Source: Synaphobranchus kaupii (lineage: Eukaryota; Chordata; Actinopteri; Anguilliformes; Synaphobranchidae). Taken from it: a stretch of 64,000 nt of DNA. The notes under the pieces are model-generated. The model was not told the origin of the DNA. It searched no databases and saw only the letters and a program-made list of their open reading frames with translations. A program made the translations under genes and the position numbers. Each line of letters opens with the position of its first letter. The stretch's first letter is position 1. The DNA lies in NCBI GenBank assembly GCA_029718625.1, contig CM056379.1, forward strand, positions 56,971,487 through 57,035,486, read 5' to 3'. Shown piece by piece: positions 11,387 through 23,717 of the stretch.

Positions 11387-12330
11387 TTAACCCATTCGCG
11401 CAGATGCCAAGTTTGGTCAATTCTCAACTGTTTAGGGGGTGTTATTTAAGGCTTTATACTCCAGGTGTGAGCATCACAGAAACTTGGTAAATGAAATGAA
11501 ACAAGACAGTATTTACAATACTAACTTAGATGAGGGTGGCGTTGCGAGTGCCACCGCTCGGGTTCAAGAGACGTGAGACCAGTCAGTTCTTTTCGGGTTG
11601 TGGGGTTTTTATTGTTGGCCCACAATCGGCTCTTTTAATTACAGTGGTGTACTTTAAAGAGCATACACACAAACACACCGTACTTCCTCCTTCTCCAGGT
11701 CGAAACTCCCATTCAGTCCCGGAAGTCTCCTTTTTATCCTCTCAGGCTCTCACTGTCGAACAATCAAGGCAATTGGTTAAGTGATACAATCATTCGTCAC
11801 CAATTGCCTGACTTCCGACAGCTGTGTCGGCTCCACAAACCACACGAGTTCACTCTCTCTCTTGCCGGCAGCACCTAAAACCATGCCCCCCTACCACAAT
11901 GAGTTTATTTTCATAATTCAGGTCAAAATAAAGTGCCACAAATGCAAAGAAACTGGAAAAATGCAAATAAATAAATAAATAAATAAATCTTTAGTTTGCA
12001 ATGAAATACTGAGAGCTACATATCTGAAACAGGTAAAAGTATATGTTTACTGGATCATAAATTCTGTGTCCACAAGTGTGCATAATCTCAGGGTGATATG
12101 CAGAACTCCTAAAGATCTATGATGCAAAATATAGGCAGTGTACCTTGTTGTCCATTAGTGTCTCCAAATCTATCCAAAATGGCTAAATTGTGCACTGCTG
12201 TAAATCATAAAATAATCATATACTTAACTACAAATCAACTGTTTTGGCTCATAAAACTCACTTTTGCATCATTTTCAAGTGGGAATTACTATCATTCATC
12301 AGTATAGGGGGATAGATATCTATGGGTCCA
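11387..12330 (+). mobile_element. TTAA-bounded DNA element (copy A), interrupted by a solo LTR
   Basis: Begins TTAACCCATTCGCGCAGATG, a piggyBac-like end with the TTAA target. An inverted copy (B) is at 36220-36822. The two align over ggtcaattctca, cacagaaacttgg and tttgcatttgtgg-type blocks. Copy A is split at 11535-11898 by an LTR that copy B lacks. Confidence 0.7.
11535..11898 (-). mobile_element. Solo LTR, 364 bp, with 5-bp target duplication
   Basis: ATGAG repeats directly at 11530-11534 and 11899-11903. Read on the minus strand it starts TGTGGTAGGGGGGCATGG, has a TATA-like ATAAAAAG (about 11730) and an AATAAA-type signal downstream (about 11610), the order expected of an LTR. No internal retroelement sequence, so it arose by LTR-LTR recombination. 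Confidence 0.75.
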
Positions 12331-13590
12331 AAAACCTATCCAAAGCCTGTCATAAAATGAATAAAATTTAAATAATAAGGTATAATAATAAATTGTCCAT
12401 TATAAAGCATATACACATTCATACTCACTCCAAGGAAAATGCAACATTCATCTAGCACATATGCACAGTAAATTTGAATGAGTATTTTCCATGCCCTAAG
12501 TGATAGAGTATTGCCCAGGGACATACTAATACAGCATAGTGTATGCGTATTATGTATGATAAGATTACAATAAAATAATATTCCACCATCAGGAAAATGC
12601 TGGCAAATAAAACATAAAGCATGACTGAGCCACCAATGAACGCTTACACTACAGTATGTGAAATGCACTCAAAATGCGAAAATAATAATGTTGAACATAT
12701 GGAACAACACTGTGGCGGAGTGGAAAAACTAATGTAGGTTACATATTTGAAATATCACAAGCAGTAATACTTGCATATTCAAGCATATTCTCAGACAGAA
12801 TCAATGCTATGGTATCTTGGTAATTATGGTATCTTAGTAAATTAGTTAAAACTTGCAAAAATAACAGGAAACAACTATTATGCCTCAGTGAGCGAATGTA
12901 CATTCAAAGTTGTTTGCGTAAAACTAAACTAATAAGACTAGACATTCTGTTACAACCGGCTGTAATTTATTGTTCAAAGCATCCAATAAGCCATTGCAAA
13001 CACTGTTGTAAGGTTGTAATGTCCTATATTGAATAAAAGAGCCATCAATTAAATCAGAATGAACTGTAATGAATGAGACGGGTTTGCAGAGCATGGGGGG
13101 TATTACGGGTCGATGTTTCAGATAGTGTAGTAGCGTTATTATAAAGTGTTGTATATTTCTCAAACAGACTGTCCGAGTGTATAATTGTACAAGAATTTCA
13201 CATATTTATTTTGCATTTGAGTGAGCAGCGCTTTTCACAGCTTTTTTGGCATACAATCGGCTATTATTGGGTTTATCTTGTTGCTATGTCGAAATACGAA
13301 TTTTTGGTGTTGAAAAAAATATTTATGAACTCACACATAGATGCTATTGTCCACTGTGTCACGCATGGGTAGGTATAGTTGCAGGTGGGACTGGGTGGGG
13401 AGTTGCTTGTTAAATGGACTTGCAACAGGAGAATAGTGACACTTGGTTGCAGGAGAATTTGAGTTGAGCAAAATCTTGGCAATCTCATGTTTAAACAAAG
13501 CTTCAAAAAGTTTAAGAAATCAAGAAACAAAGAAAATGTGATGAACAGGCCCAATGTCCTTTCTAGAGAGCAGGTATCATCACTGCCATT
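12331..13590. other. No gene recognised
   Basis: AT-rich sequence. The ORFs here are short and without motifs. I see no splice-bounded coding exon. Confidence 0.45.
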
Positions 13591-13754
13591 GCACAGCACC
13601 TTAATCTAGATCAGGGGAAAGTTATTATAAGGTTGGGTAAATATTCCGGCAAGGAAGGGCTGTGTAGTGCTGATGGCATCTGAGAGGCAGTCAAACACAT
13701 CAAGGCATCAACTGGGTGGAAGGGACTCTAAGTGTGAAGCTATGTCCCCTGTTG

Positions 13755-14025
13755 CTGCAATTATTATCCTGATCCCTCCAACATCAGCTGCATCAGAGCA
13801 GAACTGGTGCATGTTTGGTGGAACATACAGTCGAGTGTGAAACAGGCTGACAAAGGAAAGAATTGAGAACCTGGTGGCTATTCAGTCAATTCTGAAATTC
13901 TTTGAGCCCATCAAAGATAACACCACACAAATTGAAGCTGAGGAGGATTGTCCAGATTCTCCAGAGTCTCTGAAGATGAAGCTGGCTGTGGATGAGATAA
14001 ATAATGAATCAAGCTCAAACAATTA
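13755..14025 (+). pseudogene. hAT transposase C-terminal (dimerisation) fragment, broken
   Basis: Frame reads PPTSAASEQNWCMFGGTYSR, V, a stop (TGA, likely from CGA), then NRLTKERIENLVAIQSILKF and an acidic tail to a natural stop. The 'SA.SE.NW..FG..... RNRL' pattern is the hAT C-terminal dimerisation motif. The rest of the transposase is missing, so this is a dead fragment. Confidence 0.75.
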
Positions 14026-14639
14026 AAAAAAAGAAATGTTAACCTTACTTTAGTCTTACTTTAGTACTTTAGAAAATAGGAATAACTAAAATAAGGCCTA
14101 TCTAAATTTCTGTCATAGATGGAAGGAAATTACTAAATAATATTTTTGCATTTGTGTTTCCATATTTAATATGCTTTTTGTTACACAAGCTGCATTTGAA
14201 GAAAAATACATACAAATATATGTGTTCATATTGTGGTAAACCAACATCATGTTTCTTTGACATTTCTTAAAACCCATGGTTTTCTCTCTAACAATGTGTG
14301 GCAAGTATTTGTAGTGACCCCTCAAATAGGCCCAGTACATAAAAAAAGCCTGTTGAAAACCCAGGCTTTAGTCTGTGATTGTGTACCCACCAGGCCTTAG
14401 CAGCCATATTGCATCAGAAAACTCCCCACAAATATCTGAGGGTGAGAGGGGAGGGATTAATTAGACATAATTACTATTTATGTTTGTTTGTTGGGGGTGT
14501 ACTGTATGTAGGTGAATGTTTGCGTGGGTATATGCATAGGTGTTTGTTAGGTGTAGGAAAGTGTTAGTGGATATAGGTATTCATATTTGTGTTGGGGAGA
14601 CTCAGGGTCTCGGATGAAATCCGGACTGTCCCAGTGCCG

Positions 14640-15384
14640 ACTACGGCCGGTAGCTCCATAGGAGGTAGTGTTATGGCTTGGGCATAGGCTGCCACTGGGA
14701 CTGGCTGACTTGTCTTCAGTGATGGTGTGACTGCTGACTGCAGCAGCAGGATGAATTCTGACGTGTACAGAAACATCGTATCTGCTCAGATCTAACCAAA
14801 TGCCTCAAAACTAATTGGACGGCGCTATACCTCGCAGCAGGACAATGGCTCCAAACACACTGCTAAAGTAACCAAGGAGTTTTTCAGGGCCAAAAAGTGG
14901 AACGTTCTTGACTGACCAAATCAATCACCCGTCCTGAATATAATCGTACAAGCGTTTCACTTGCTGAAAACAAGACTGAAGGCAAAATGCCCCAAAAACG
15001 AGCAGGAACTGAAGATTACTTCAGTGCAGGCAGAACATCATCATGGAAGATACCCAGCATCTGGTGATGTCTATGGGTCGTAGACTTCAGGCAGTCATTG
15101 AATGTAAATGATTTGCAACCAAGTACTAAATATGACGACTTTATTTTAGATTATATTCATTTGTTCAATTACTTTTGCTCCTGTAACATGGGGGGGACTG
15201 TGTAAAAATGGCTGTAATGCCGACATGGATCTCCCAATATGGATGTAAATACCCTCAAATTAAAGCTAGCAGTCTGCACTTTAACTTCATATTGCTTATT
15301 TTATTTCAAATCCAATCTGCTGGAGTACTGAGCCAAAGCAACAAAAAATGTGTCACTGTCCCAATGCTTTTGAATTTAATATAT
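14640..15384 (+). pseudogene. 5'-truncated Tc1-like element with decayed transposase
   Basis: Frame-broken matches to a Tc1 DD34E transposase: MNSDVYRNIVSAQI, a stop, PNASKLIGRRYTSQQDNGSK, HTAKVTKEFFRAKKWNVLD, a stop, PNQSPVLN. The 3' terminal repeat (actgtcccaatgcttttgaa) ends at about 15384 and abuts the next Tc1 element. The same end family is seen at 54686-55212. Confidence 0.75.
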
Positions 15385-15385
15385 A

Positions 15386-17009
15386 CAGTTGAAGTTATAT
15401 ACTGTATATAACAACTGTATGTTTACATACACCTTAGCCAAATTCATTTAAACTCAGTTTTTCACAATTCCTGACATTTAATCTTAGTAAACATTCCCTG
15501 TCTTAGGTCAGTTAGGATCACGGCTTTATTTTAAGAATGTGAAATGTCGAGAGAATGATTTATTTTAGCTTTTATTTCTTTCATCAGATTCCCAGTGGGT
15601 CAGAAGTTTACATACACTCTGTTATTATTTGGTAGGATTGCCTTTAAATTGTTTAACTTTGGTCAAACGTTTCAGGTATCCTTCCACCAAATTCTCACAG
15701 TAAGTTGCTGGAATTTTGGCCCATTCCTCTTGACAGAACTGGTGTAAATGAGTCAGTTGTGTAGGCCTCCTTGCTCGCACACGCTTTTTCAGTTCTGCCC
15801 ACAAATTTTCGATTGGATTGAGGTTAGGACTTTGTGATGGCCACTCCAATACCTTGACTTTGTTGTCCTTAAGCCATTTTTCCACAACGTTGGAAGTATG
15901 CTTTGGGTCATTGTCTATTTGTAAGAGCCATTTGCGACCAAGCTTTAACTTCCTGGCTGATGTATTGAGATGTTGCTTCAATATATCCACATCATTTTCC
16001 TTCCTCATGATGCCATCTATTTTATGAAGTGCACCAGTCCCTCCTGCAGCAAAGCACACCCATAACATGATGCTTCCACCCCCATGCTTCATGGTTGGGA
16101 TGGTGTTCTTCGGCTTGCAAGCCTCACCCTTTTTCCTCCAAACATAACGATTGTCATTATGGCCAAACAGTTAAATTTTTGTTTAATCAGACCAGAGGAC
16201 ATTTCTCCAAAAAGTAAGATCTTTGTCCCCATGTGCAGTTGTAAACTGTAGTCTGGTTTTTTATGGCGGTTTTGGAGTAGTGGCTTCTTCCTTGCTGAGC
16301 AGCCTTTCAGGTTATGTCGTTTTACTGTGGATATATAGATACTTTTGTACCTGTTCCCTCCAGCATCAAAGGTCCTTTGCTGTTGTTCTGGGATTGATTC
16401 GCACTTTTTACACCAAAGCACGTTCATCTCAAGGAGATAGAACATGTCTCCTTCCTGAGCGGTATGGCTGCGTGGTCATGGTGTTTATACTTGCGTACCA
16501 TTGTTTGTACAGAGAAAGGTGGTACCTTCAGGCATTTGGAAATTGCTCCCAAGGATGAACCAGACTTGTGGAGGTCCACAATTTTTTGTCTGAGGTCTTG
16601 GCTGATTTCTTTTGATGTCAAGCAAAGAGGCACTGAGTTTGAAGGTAGGCCTTAAAATACATCCACAGGTACACCTCCAATTGACTCAAATAATGTTAAT
16701 TAGCCTATCAGAAGTTTCTAAAGCCATGACATCATTTTCTGGAATTTCTCAAGCTGTTTAAAGGCACAGTCAACTAATGTATGTACTTCTAACTGTATGT
16801 AACTTCTGACCCACTGGAATTGTGATATAGTGAGTTAAAAGTGAAATAATCTGTAAACAATTGTTGGAAAAATTACTTGTGTCATACGCAAAGTAGATGT
16901 CATAACTGACTTGCCAACACTATAGTTTGCTAACATGAAATCTGTGGAGTGGTTAAAAATTAGTTTTAATGACTTCAACCTAAGTGTATGTAAACTTCGA
17001 ATTCAACTG
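15386..17009 (-). mobile_element. Sleeping Beauty-type Tc1 element, inactivated
   Basis: Bounded by CAGTTGAAGTT and the inverted ...ATTCAACTG, with TA at the left edge. Inner direct repeats (ttacatacaccttagccaaa, gtgtatgtaaac) are those of salmonid-type Tc1 elements. The transposase is on the minus strand in several broken pieces: paired helix-turn-helix part at 16424-16633 (DLHKSGSSLGAISKCL), a middle part, and a 155-residue piece at 15625-16092 with IDNDPKHTS and NPIENLWAELK, the second Asp and the Glu of DD34E. Confidence 0.9.
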
Positions 17010-17300
17010 TGTGTGTGTGTATATATATATACAGTTGTGTTCAAAGAAAATAGCAGTACAACATCAGTAACCTGATGAACCATTGTTATTAGTAGTAGTG
17101 ATATTTCTGCATGGCAAATAATTTACTTGTAGATGTAGTAGTGTAATAGAAAAACAACAGACCCAACTGCACGCTGCTTGTTCTGAGTAATTGACTCATT
17201 CATTGAAAGGGGCGTGTTCAAAATAATAGCAGTGTGGAGTTTAATTAGAGAATTCATTCATTCTGTGAAAAAACAGCTGTCATTAATTGTCCTTTATTAA

Positions 17301-19330
17301 GGCGAGACACTGCAGGTGAATAGGGGAAAAAAATTAACTACAAGATATCATCATGAAACTTTACCGGTTGATTACTTACATGTTACAATTATTTTTTGTA
17401 TTGGAAGTTCTTTTTAAAGTTACATTTAAATATGCAAATTAGGCAATGCCTCATTAAATATGCGCTAATTTGCATATATTTAAAAACCAAAAATAGAAAA
17501 ATTGGATAAAGCCAGGCTTAAAATTTTTATTTCATTTTGACAACATATTAGACTAAAAAAATTACAGAACAGATTTTGGATACATGCTTTTTTCATTTTA
17601 TAAATGAGAAAATGCTATATTCAGGTATAAAAAATGCATTTTCGCCATGTTTTTAAGAACAAAATGTGTAATAAATCAGGCAATTGGCAATATATTAACA
17701 AATCCTTCTGCAATAATCTTCAGAATATAGTTAAGAATGAACATGGAAAGTTTAGTGTATGTAAGTCATCTAAAAGTTGAGATTTTTGGTTCAGAGTATT
17801 GAAAGAAACTCATTTTGAGAAAATGGCCGTTAAAGATATCTATTGTTAAGTTTAATATTTGCTGACTAGAAATCACTCTTTATAGCAACAATAACCCATT
17901 AAATCACATCCACCAATGCCCTATTACACTACTGAACACATCTAAACTGTATATATACTTACTTGATTAGATATACTTGTTAATAAGTACAACTAAACAC
18001 AGGCATAGTCACAGGGCCTTCCAATTGTAATTGTCTTTGTCATAATTGTCAATTAAGATAATTTTTTATCTTCATTTAGTAAAAAACTAAAAAAATCAAA
18101 ATCAAAATACATAGGTAAGAGCCAATGAGATTACAGCTAGGGTTACCAGATTTGCATCTTAGCCAGAATGACCGGACAAACTGTGCACACTGTTAAACTG
18201 TACGCTGTGAAATCATGCAATGATTTTGTGACATAGTACTCTGGTTCTAGTAAGGCAATGGAACCTATAAAACAAAAGACAAGAAGTGGATGAAGGTCTT
18301 CTCTTCTTAGAATGGATGAAGATGCACGTTTCATTATAATTATTTTATCTTTTGACTAAAGTCCACCCTACAGTCTGCCCTCCCTGCCACTAAAAGGAAA
18401 AGTATACTGTAACAATAAAACAAACTGGTGGCATTAATGAAGTACAATATGCTGAATTCATGAAATTGCACTTTATTATTCTGTGTTATGGGACGTATAC
18501 AGTACAAATACAGTAAATAGATTGTTTTACACTTTCTAATAGGCTTCTCTATCTCTACCCTGTTTACTATACAATACCATTATAGCCTACAGTAAATAAA
18601 TAGATTGTTTTACACTTTCTAATAGGCTTCTCAATCTCTACATTTTACTATACAGTACAAATATAGCCTATAGTAAATACATAGATTGTTTTACACTTTC
18701 TAATGGGCTTCTCTGTCTCTACCCTGTTTACTATACAATACAAATATAGCCTACAGTAAATAAATAGATTGTTTTACACTTTCTAATAGGCTTCTCTACC
18801 TCTACATTTTACTATACAGTACAAATATAGCCTATAGTAAATACATAGATTGTTTTACACTTTCTAATGGGCTTCTCTGTCTCTACCCTGTTTACTATAC
18901 AATACAAATATAGCCTACAGTAAATAAATAGATTGTTTTACACTTTATAATAGGCTTCTCTATCTCTACCCTGTTTACCTGTCACTCTCCTGTCGTGTCT
19001 CTGAGATGTCTTCAAGTGTAGTGATGGAATACCTAACACTTTACATGACACTTTACTAATTTTCCTTAGCGCAGCATATCCAAGCCCTAAACGTGAGGAT
19101 GAAAACACACTCACTCTATAGCTCACTCAAAAATGCTAACATTCGATCAAGTTAGGATAAAATTTCTGGACCTAAGTAGACAAAATACAGTAAAATAAAC
19201 ATTTCTGTGCAGTCTGGACATTTTTATGATATCAGTGTTAAAGAAGACATGTTATAGAAGCAAAATAACCAAAAATCTCAAAATTGATGAGTGGATGCAA
19301 AAACGTCATTTATGCCTGCCGTGTCTCGCC
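17301..19330. mobile_element. TTAA-target non-autonomous DNA element, 2.0 kb, inside the Tc1 5' region
   Basis: TTAA at 17297-17300 and 19331-19334 flanks ends GGCGAGACACTGCAGG and CCTGCCGTGTCTCGCC, an inverted repeat of about 16 bp. The TTAA target suggests piggyBac or Kolobok. No transposase ORF. It contains the 82/83-bp tandem array at 18517-18965. Confidence 0.85.
18517..18965 (+). repeat. Six-copy 82/83-bp tandem repeat with two alternating unit types
   Basis: attgttttacactttctaat recurs at 18521, 18603, 18685, 18768, 18849 and 18932. Odd copies carry 'ctaccctgtttactatacaa' and even copies 'ctacattttactatacagta', so the real unit of amplification is a dimer of about 165 bp. Confidence 0.9.
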
Positions 19331-19401
19331 TTAAGGAAGAAGGGAAGCAAATGTTTCACACATTGTTATAAAATATATTTCCTTCTGAATTGTTAAGTAA
19401 A

Positions 19402-22318
19402 ATGGGCCGTTCCAAACATTGTTCGGAGGAACAATGTAATTTGATTAAAAAGTTGATTGGGGAGGGGAAAACATATAAAGAAGTGCAGCAAATTATAGGA
19501 TGCTCAGCTAAAATGATCTCAAATGCTTTAAAATGGCAACAAAAACCCGAAACACGCGGAAGAAAACGAGCAACTACTGTTAAAACGGATCGAAGAATAG
19601 TCAGAATGGCAAAGATTCAGCCAATCATCACCAGAAAGATCAAAGATGATCTAAAATTACCTGTAAGTGCTGTTACAGTCAGAAGACGTTTGATCGAAGC
19701 TAAGCTATCAGCAAGAAGCCCCCGTAAAGCACCATTGTTGAAAAACCGGCATGTGCAGAATCGGTTAAAATTTGCCAAGGAACACATCGATTGGCCCAAA
19801 GAGAAATGGCGTAACATTCTGTATGAGTGACTGATGAGAGTAAAATTGTTCTTTTCGGGTCTAGTGGTCGTCGACAGTACGTCAGACGACCCCCGGGTAC
19901 TGAATTCAAGCCACAGTACACTGTGAAGACAGTGAAGCATGGTGGCGCAAAAATCATGGTATGGGGATGTTTTTCATACTACGGTGTTGGGCCTATTTAT
20001 CGTATACCAGGGATCATGGATCAGTTTGAATCAAGGGGCCAAGACTGGACTTTCGTTTTGAAGCTCACTTCCTGGGTGGGCTGGGAGCGGCCATTGTGCC
20101 GTTGCTCACTAGCGCCACTGCGGTTGGCTCCAGTATAGGTCTTTCCCCATGTAAGTCAATGGCAGCAATGTGGTCAAAATACTCAGTCAATAAATTTTTT
20201 ACACAAAAAAATGTAATTGCAATAGGTGCCTTTCCTTCATCTAATGCCTGTGCATGTGCTGATTTTTAAAAATATTGTGTCGTTTGGACAGGGTATTAAC
20301 ATTTGTTCAGGACCAATCAGAGGGACAGGTTGAGTCCTGTGATCACTGGCATAGATTGGTTCTATATGGTTCTCACTGCCCTCACTCGGAGGGGCGGGAC
20401 CTATTTTTATACAGTCTATGCTTGGGACAGGGAGACACGCTGTATTTTTTAGTGGAAGTCGATGGAGAACATTCCTTAGTAGCCTACCGTGAACAAGCTG
20501 TTGTTTTGTGGACGCAGTTCGTAGCATAAGAGTGCTTTACCCGCTCATCTTCAACATGTTTGTCATCACATATTCATTTTGATGGGAGCGAGGTATGATG
20601 TGTCTACTACGAAAAAAAATACTGTTTCGTAAGATGAGACAGAAGGGGATGTTGCAGCTACACTACAGGCCCAGTGTCTCGGAGCAAGCAGCCAAACTAT
20701 GGGTTAAGTATCTCAAATCAATTGCTCCATACCCGTATAACCTTATCAATTTAGATATTAATTTAGCTATTCCAACCGCTCCCGTAGCCTACGCAATAGC
20801 CCCCGTTATGTACTCCCCCTGTACTCCCCTGTCATGAACGTTACCATTGCTTAGCTAGATGGCAAGCTAACGATATCTCACGGTAAGTCGTTTTAACATT
20901 TAGCTAGCAAGCTAACGATAGCTTATGGCAAGCCATTTTAATTTAAGTTATCCTTGCTGTCAAGTAATCCTTGCTGGCTGGCCATATAAGTTCGCTAGCT
21001 ACCGTGATTGCCTAGCTAACGTTACTAACGTTAGCCAGCTGCTCTAGCTAGAAATCTAACCGGACATTTCTACACCTGGATCATTTTAGGTGCCAAAAAT
21101 TACGAAAATGTGCGGGGAATAGAGCCAACGTGTTAGCGGTATGTTTGTACTGACTCAATACGGGGATGTTTAAAATAAAACCAATAATTTATCGGAAAAG
21201 AATACGGAGTCTGCGTTTGTAAATGTTTGCAATGTTTGTGATTAGGTTACAGGATGCAGATGAAAGTTAATGCCAGCTACGATGTAGCTACTGTGCTTTT
21301 AGCTAGCGTGTGAACCCACTAACCTTAATCCCCACTTTATCTGGAAGAGTTTTCAGAACGGGGTTTCATGCTGCGGCAAACCGTGACAGACTGCTCTGCC
21401 ACAGTCGAGTTAATTAGCGGTTAGCAATGGTGGTGATGCATTGCGTCTAGCTTGGCTACCGAGCTCAGCTGGTATGCTATCTAGCTAATAAAATTAGCTG
21501 ATGTTAGCTGAATATAAATTGAAGATAACTGAATGAACGTTCATTATGTGACGAATACCACACATTCAATGCGAATAAATGACAGTAAAATCGAGGATGA
21601 AAATTAAATGTTATATTATAAAACATTAGCAACTTAAGGAAGTTTACCGCGAGTTTATTTTGCAAAATGGTGGGTTTGGTCAGGTCATGGGCTTTATATA
21701 GTTCTGTGGGCTTTATAGTTCTGTGGCTTCTCCACTCCGAACTGTCAATCATACTGTTGCCCGGGCCATATCCGGTTGACCCTGTTCCAAGCCAAGGTCA
21801 CTTCGGCTCCACGGAGCAGGCGCAGTTTGTACAAACGGCCGGCGAAAAAGACTTTCCGAGCTTCAATTCCGTTTTTACGAGGCCGTGGAAAGGCAATGGG
21901 TGACGTCACAGTGGCTTTGTCCATAGTTTTATACAGTCTATGATTTGAATACATCAAAATATTTGAAGAGATTATGTTGCCGTATGCCGAAGAGGAAATG
22001 CCCCTGAAATGGGTGTTTCAACAAGACAATGACCCCAAACACACGAGTAAGCGAGCAACATCTTGGTTCCAGACAAAAAGGATTGAGGTAATGGAGTGGC
22101 CAGCTCAATCCCCCGACCTCAACCCCATTGAAAACTTGTAGGGTGACATTAGAAATGCAGTTTCTGAAGCAAAACCCAAAAATTCACAGGAACTGTGGAA
22201 TGTAGTTCGTTCATCCTGGGCTGAAATACCTGTTTCTAGGTGCCAGAAGTTGGTTGACTCGATGCAACGCAGATGCGCAGCAGTTATCAAAAACAATGGT
22301 TATGCAACTAAATATTAG
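19402..22318 (+). pseudogene. Tc1 (DD34E) transposase, broken by frameshift, insertion and stop
   Basis: Starts [20 protein letters not shown] with a helix-turn-helix and a GRKR hook, then frameshifts near 19826. It resumes with TDESKIVLFGSSGRRQY (first catalytic Asp) and MVWGCFSYYG. It is split at 20032 by a 1.9 kb insertion and continues from 21951 ([30 protein letters not shown] with the second Asp, NPIENL). A TAG at 22139-22141 replaces the usual Trp codon after ENL. Natural stop at 22316-22318. Non-functional. Confidence 0.9.
20032..21943. mobile_element. 1.9 kb non-autonomous insertion in Tc1 transposase, 7-bp target duplication
   Basis: TTTGAAT is duplicated at 20025-20031 and 21944-21950, exactly splitting the transposase codons. 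The left end is CAAGGGGCCAAGACTGG; the right end is TTTATACAGTCTATGA. The ends do not form good inverted repeats. A second 'tttttatacagtctatg' inside (20404-20420) suggests a composite. No transposase ORF. Confidence 0.75.
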
Positions 22319-22636
22319 TTCAGTAATTTAAAGTGAAGTTAAATCTTGAAAAATTTCTTCAGTTTATACAGTAAGTGTTTCAGTTTGAAGAGAAAAATGT
22401 CGACACTGCTATTTTTTTGAACAGATTAATATTCCTTTTCTTTGCTTCCTGTAAAAGAATAACGCAGACTTGATAAAATTTGTTAATGCTTTGATTTGGA
22501 ATTGAATGTGTAATGTTTCCACTACATTTGAAATATGGAACTAAAAGCTATTAAAAAATATTTGCACTTTATTCACTTTTTTTAACGCACTGCTATTTAT
22601 TTGAACACAACTGTGTGTAATATATATATATATATA

Positions 22637-22675
<39 letters not shown>

Positions 22676-22912
22676 GTGTTGGATGTGAGTGGGAGTTGGT
22701 GAGTGCTTTTATAGATGTGTGTGTTGATACTAAGTGGATCTTAGTGGGTGTACTTATGCGTGGGTGTTAGTGAGAGTAGGTATGGGTGTGTTGCGTATGT
22801 GTGTGAATGGTGCTCAGGGGAGGTAAGGGCTCCGTTTGATCAGAAGAGGATATGCTGCACTGTATGCTTATGGAAGGGAGGACTAACATGGGCCTGCTCT
22901 TTGTGTCTACAG

Positions 22913-22995
22913 GGCGGTGAGCATTGCTATTATCATGGGAAGGTTCGAGATTTGCCAAGTTCCTGGGTTGCTCTCTCCACCTGTCACGGCCTGCG
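22913..22995 (+). CDS. adam11: adam11 exon 1 in window (prodomain)
   Basis: Encodes residues 1-28 of the visible product, starting [11 protein letters not shown] and ending STCHGLR, the conserved ADAM prodomain core with its paired cysteines. The acceptor follows ctacag; the donor is gtgag. It enters in phase 0, so an upstream exon ending on a codon boundary must exist. Confidence 0.88.
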
Positions 22996-23673
22996 GTGAG
23001 AACCCCCTGCCGAAAAAGTCCTAAAAAAAAAAAAAAATCCCCTGCCCACTCTCTTACACCGTGTTTCCACTCGGGCCGCGTTCTGGGCAGCTGCCATCTA
23101 CCACATCACACTGCCACATGGTTGCTGCAGACACGTCACAGCAGTGTTGAACCCTTCTGACCTGACCAACACTCAGGATCTCATTTCCTGCGTTTCTCCC
23201 TCTGTCTCTCCACTTACAGAGGAATGTTCTCTGATGGGAATTTCTCCTATGGGATTGAGCCAGTTCTGGATGACAGTGATCAGGTAAATTGTGGTGTAAT
23301 AATAGGGGGGGGGGGGAGTGCAGGGTTGTGATGTTACTGTACACCTGTATTTGAAACATGAGGTATATTATGACAGCTGCACTTCACAGTGGTAATGAAT
23401 AGGTGAGAAAGGCTATGTTACACTCATATTCTAGCGAGGCCCGGACGTATTTTTATACTACTCTGTGGCTATATCCTGCACACAGAGAAGCTGCAGTATC
23501 TCCTGCCTGAACAGATAGCTGTACGGTTTTTATTGGACACCAGGTTTGGTGATAGTGGCAGGGGTGCCACTTGCCACCTTTGCCATACTGTATGTGCACA
23601 AACACACACAGTGTGTGCAGTATATGGCCTCATGTACAAACCCACACACACACGCAATTGTGTGTGTAAACAC

Positions 23674-23717
<44 letters not shown>

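Larger units (their letters stand above)
17032..22613 (+). mobile_element. Tc1-like element carrying two further insertions
   Basis: Ends CAGTTGTGTTCAAA... and ...TTTGAACACAACTG, followed by TA-rich repeats. Total 5.6 kb, but about 1.6 kb once the insertions at 17301-19330 and 20032-21943 are taken out, the normal size of a Tc1 element. Confidence 0.88.
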
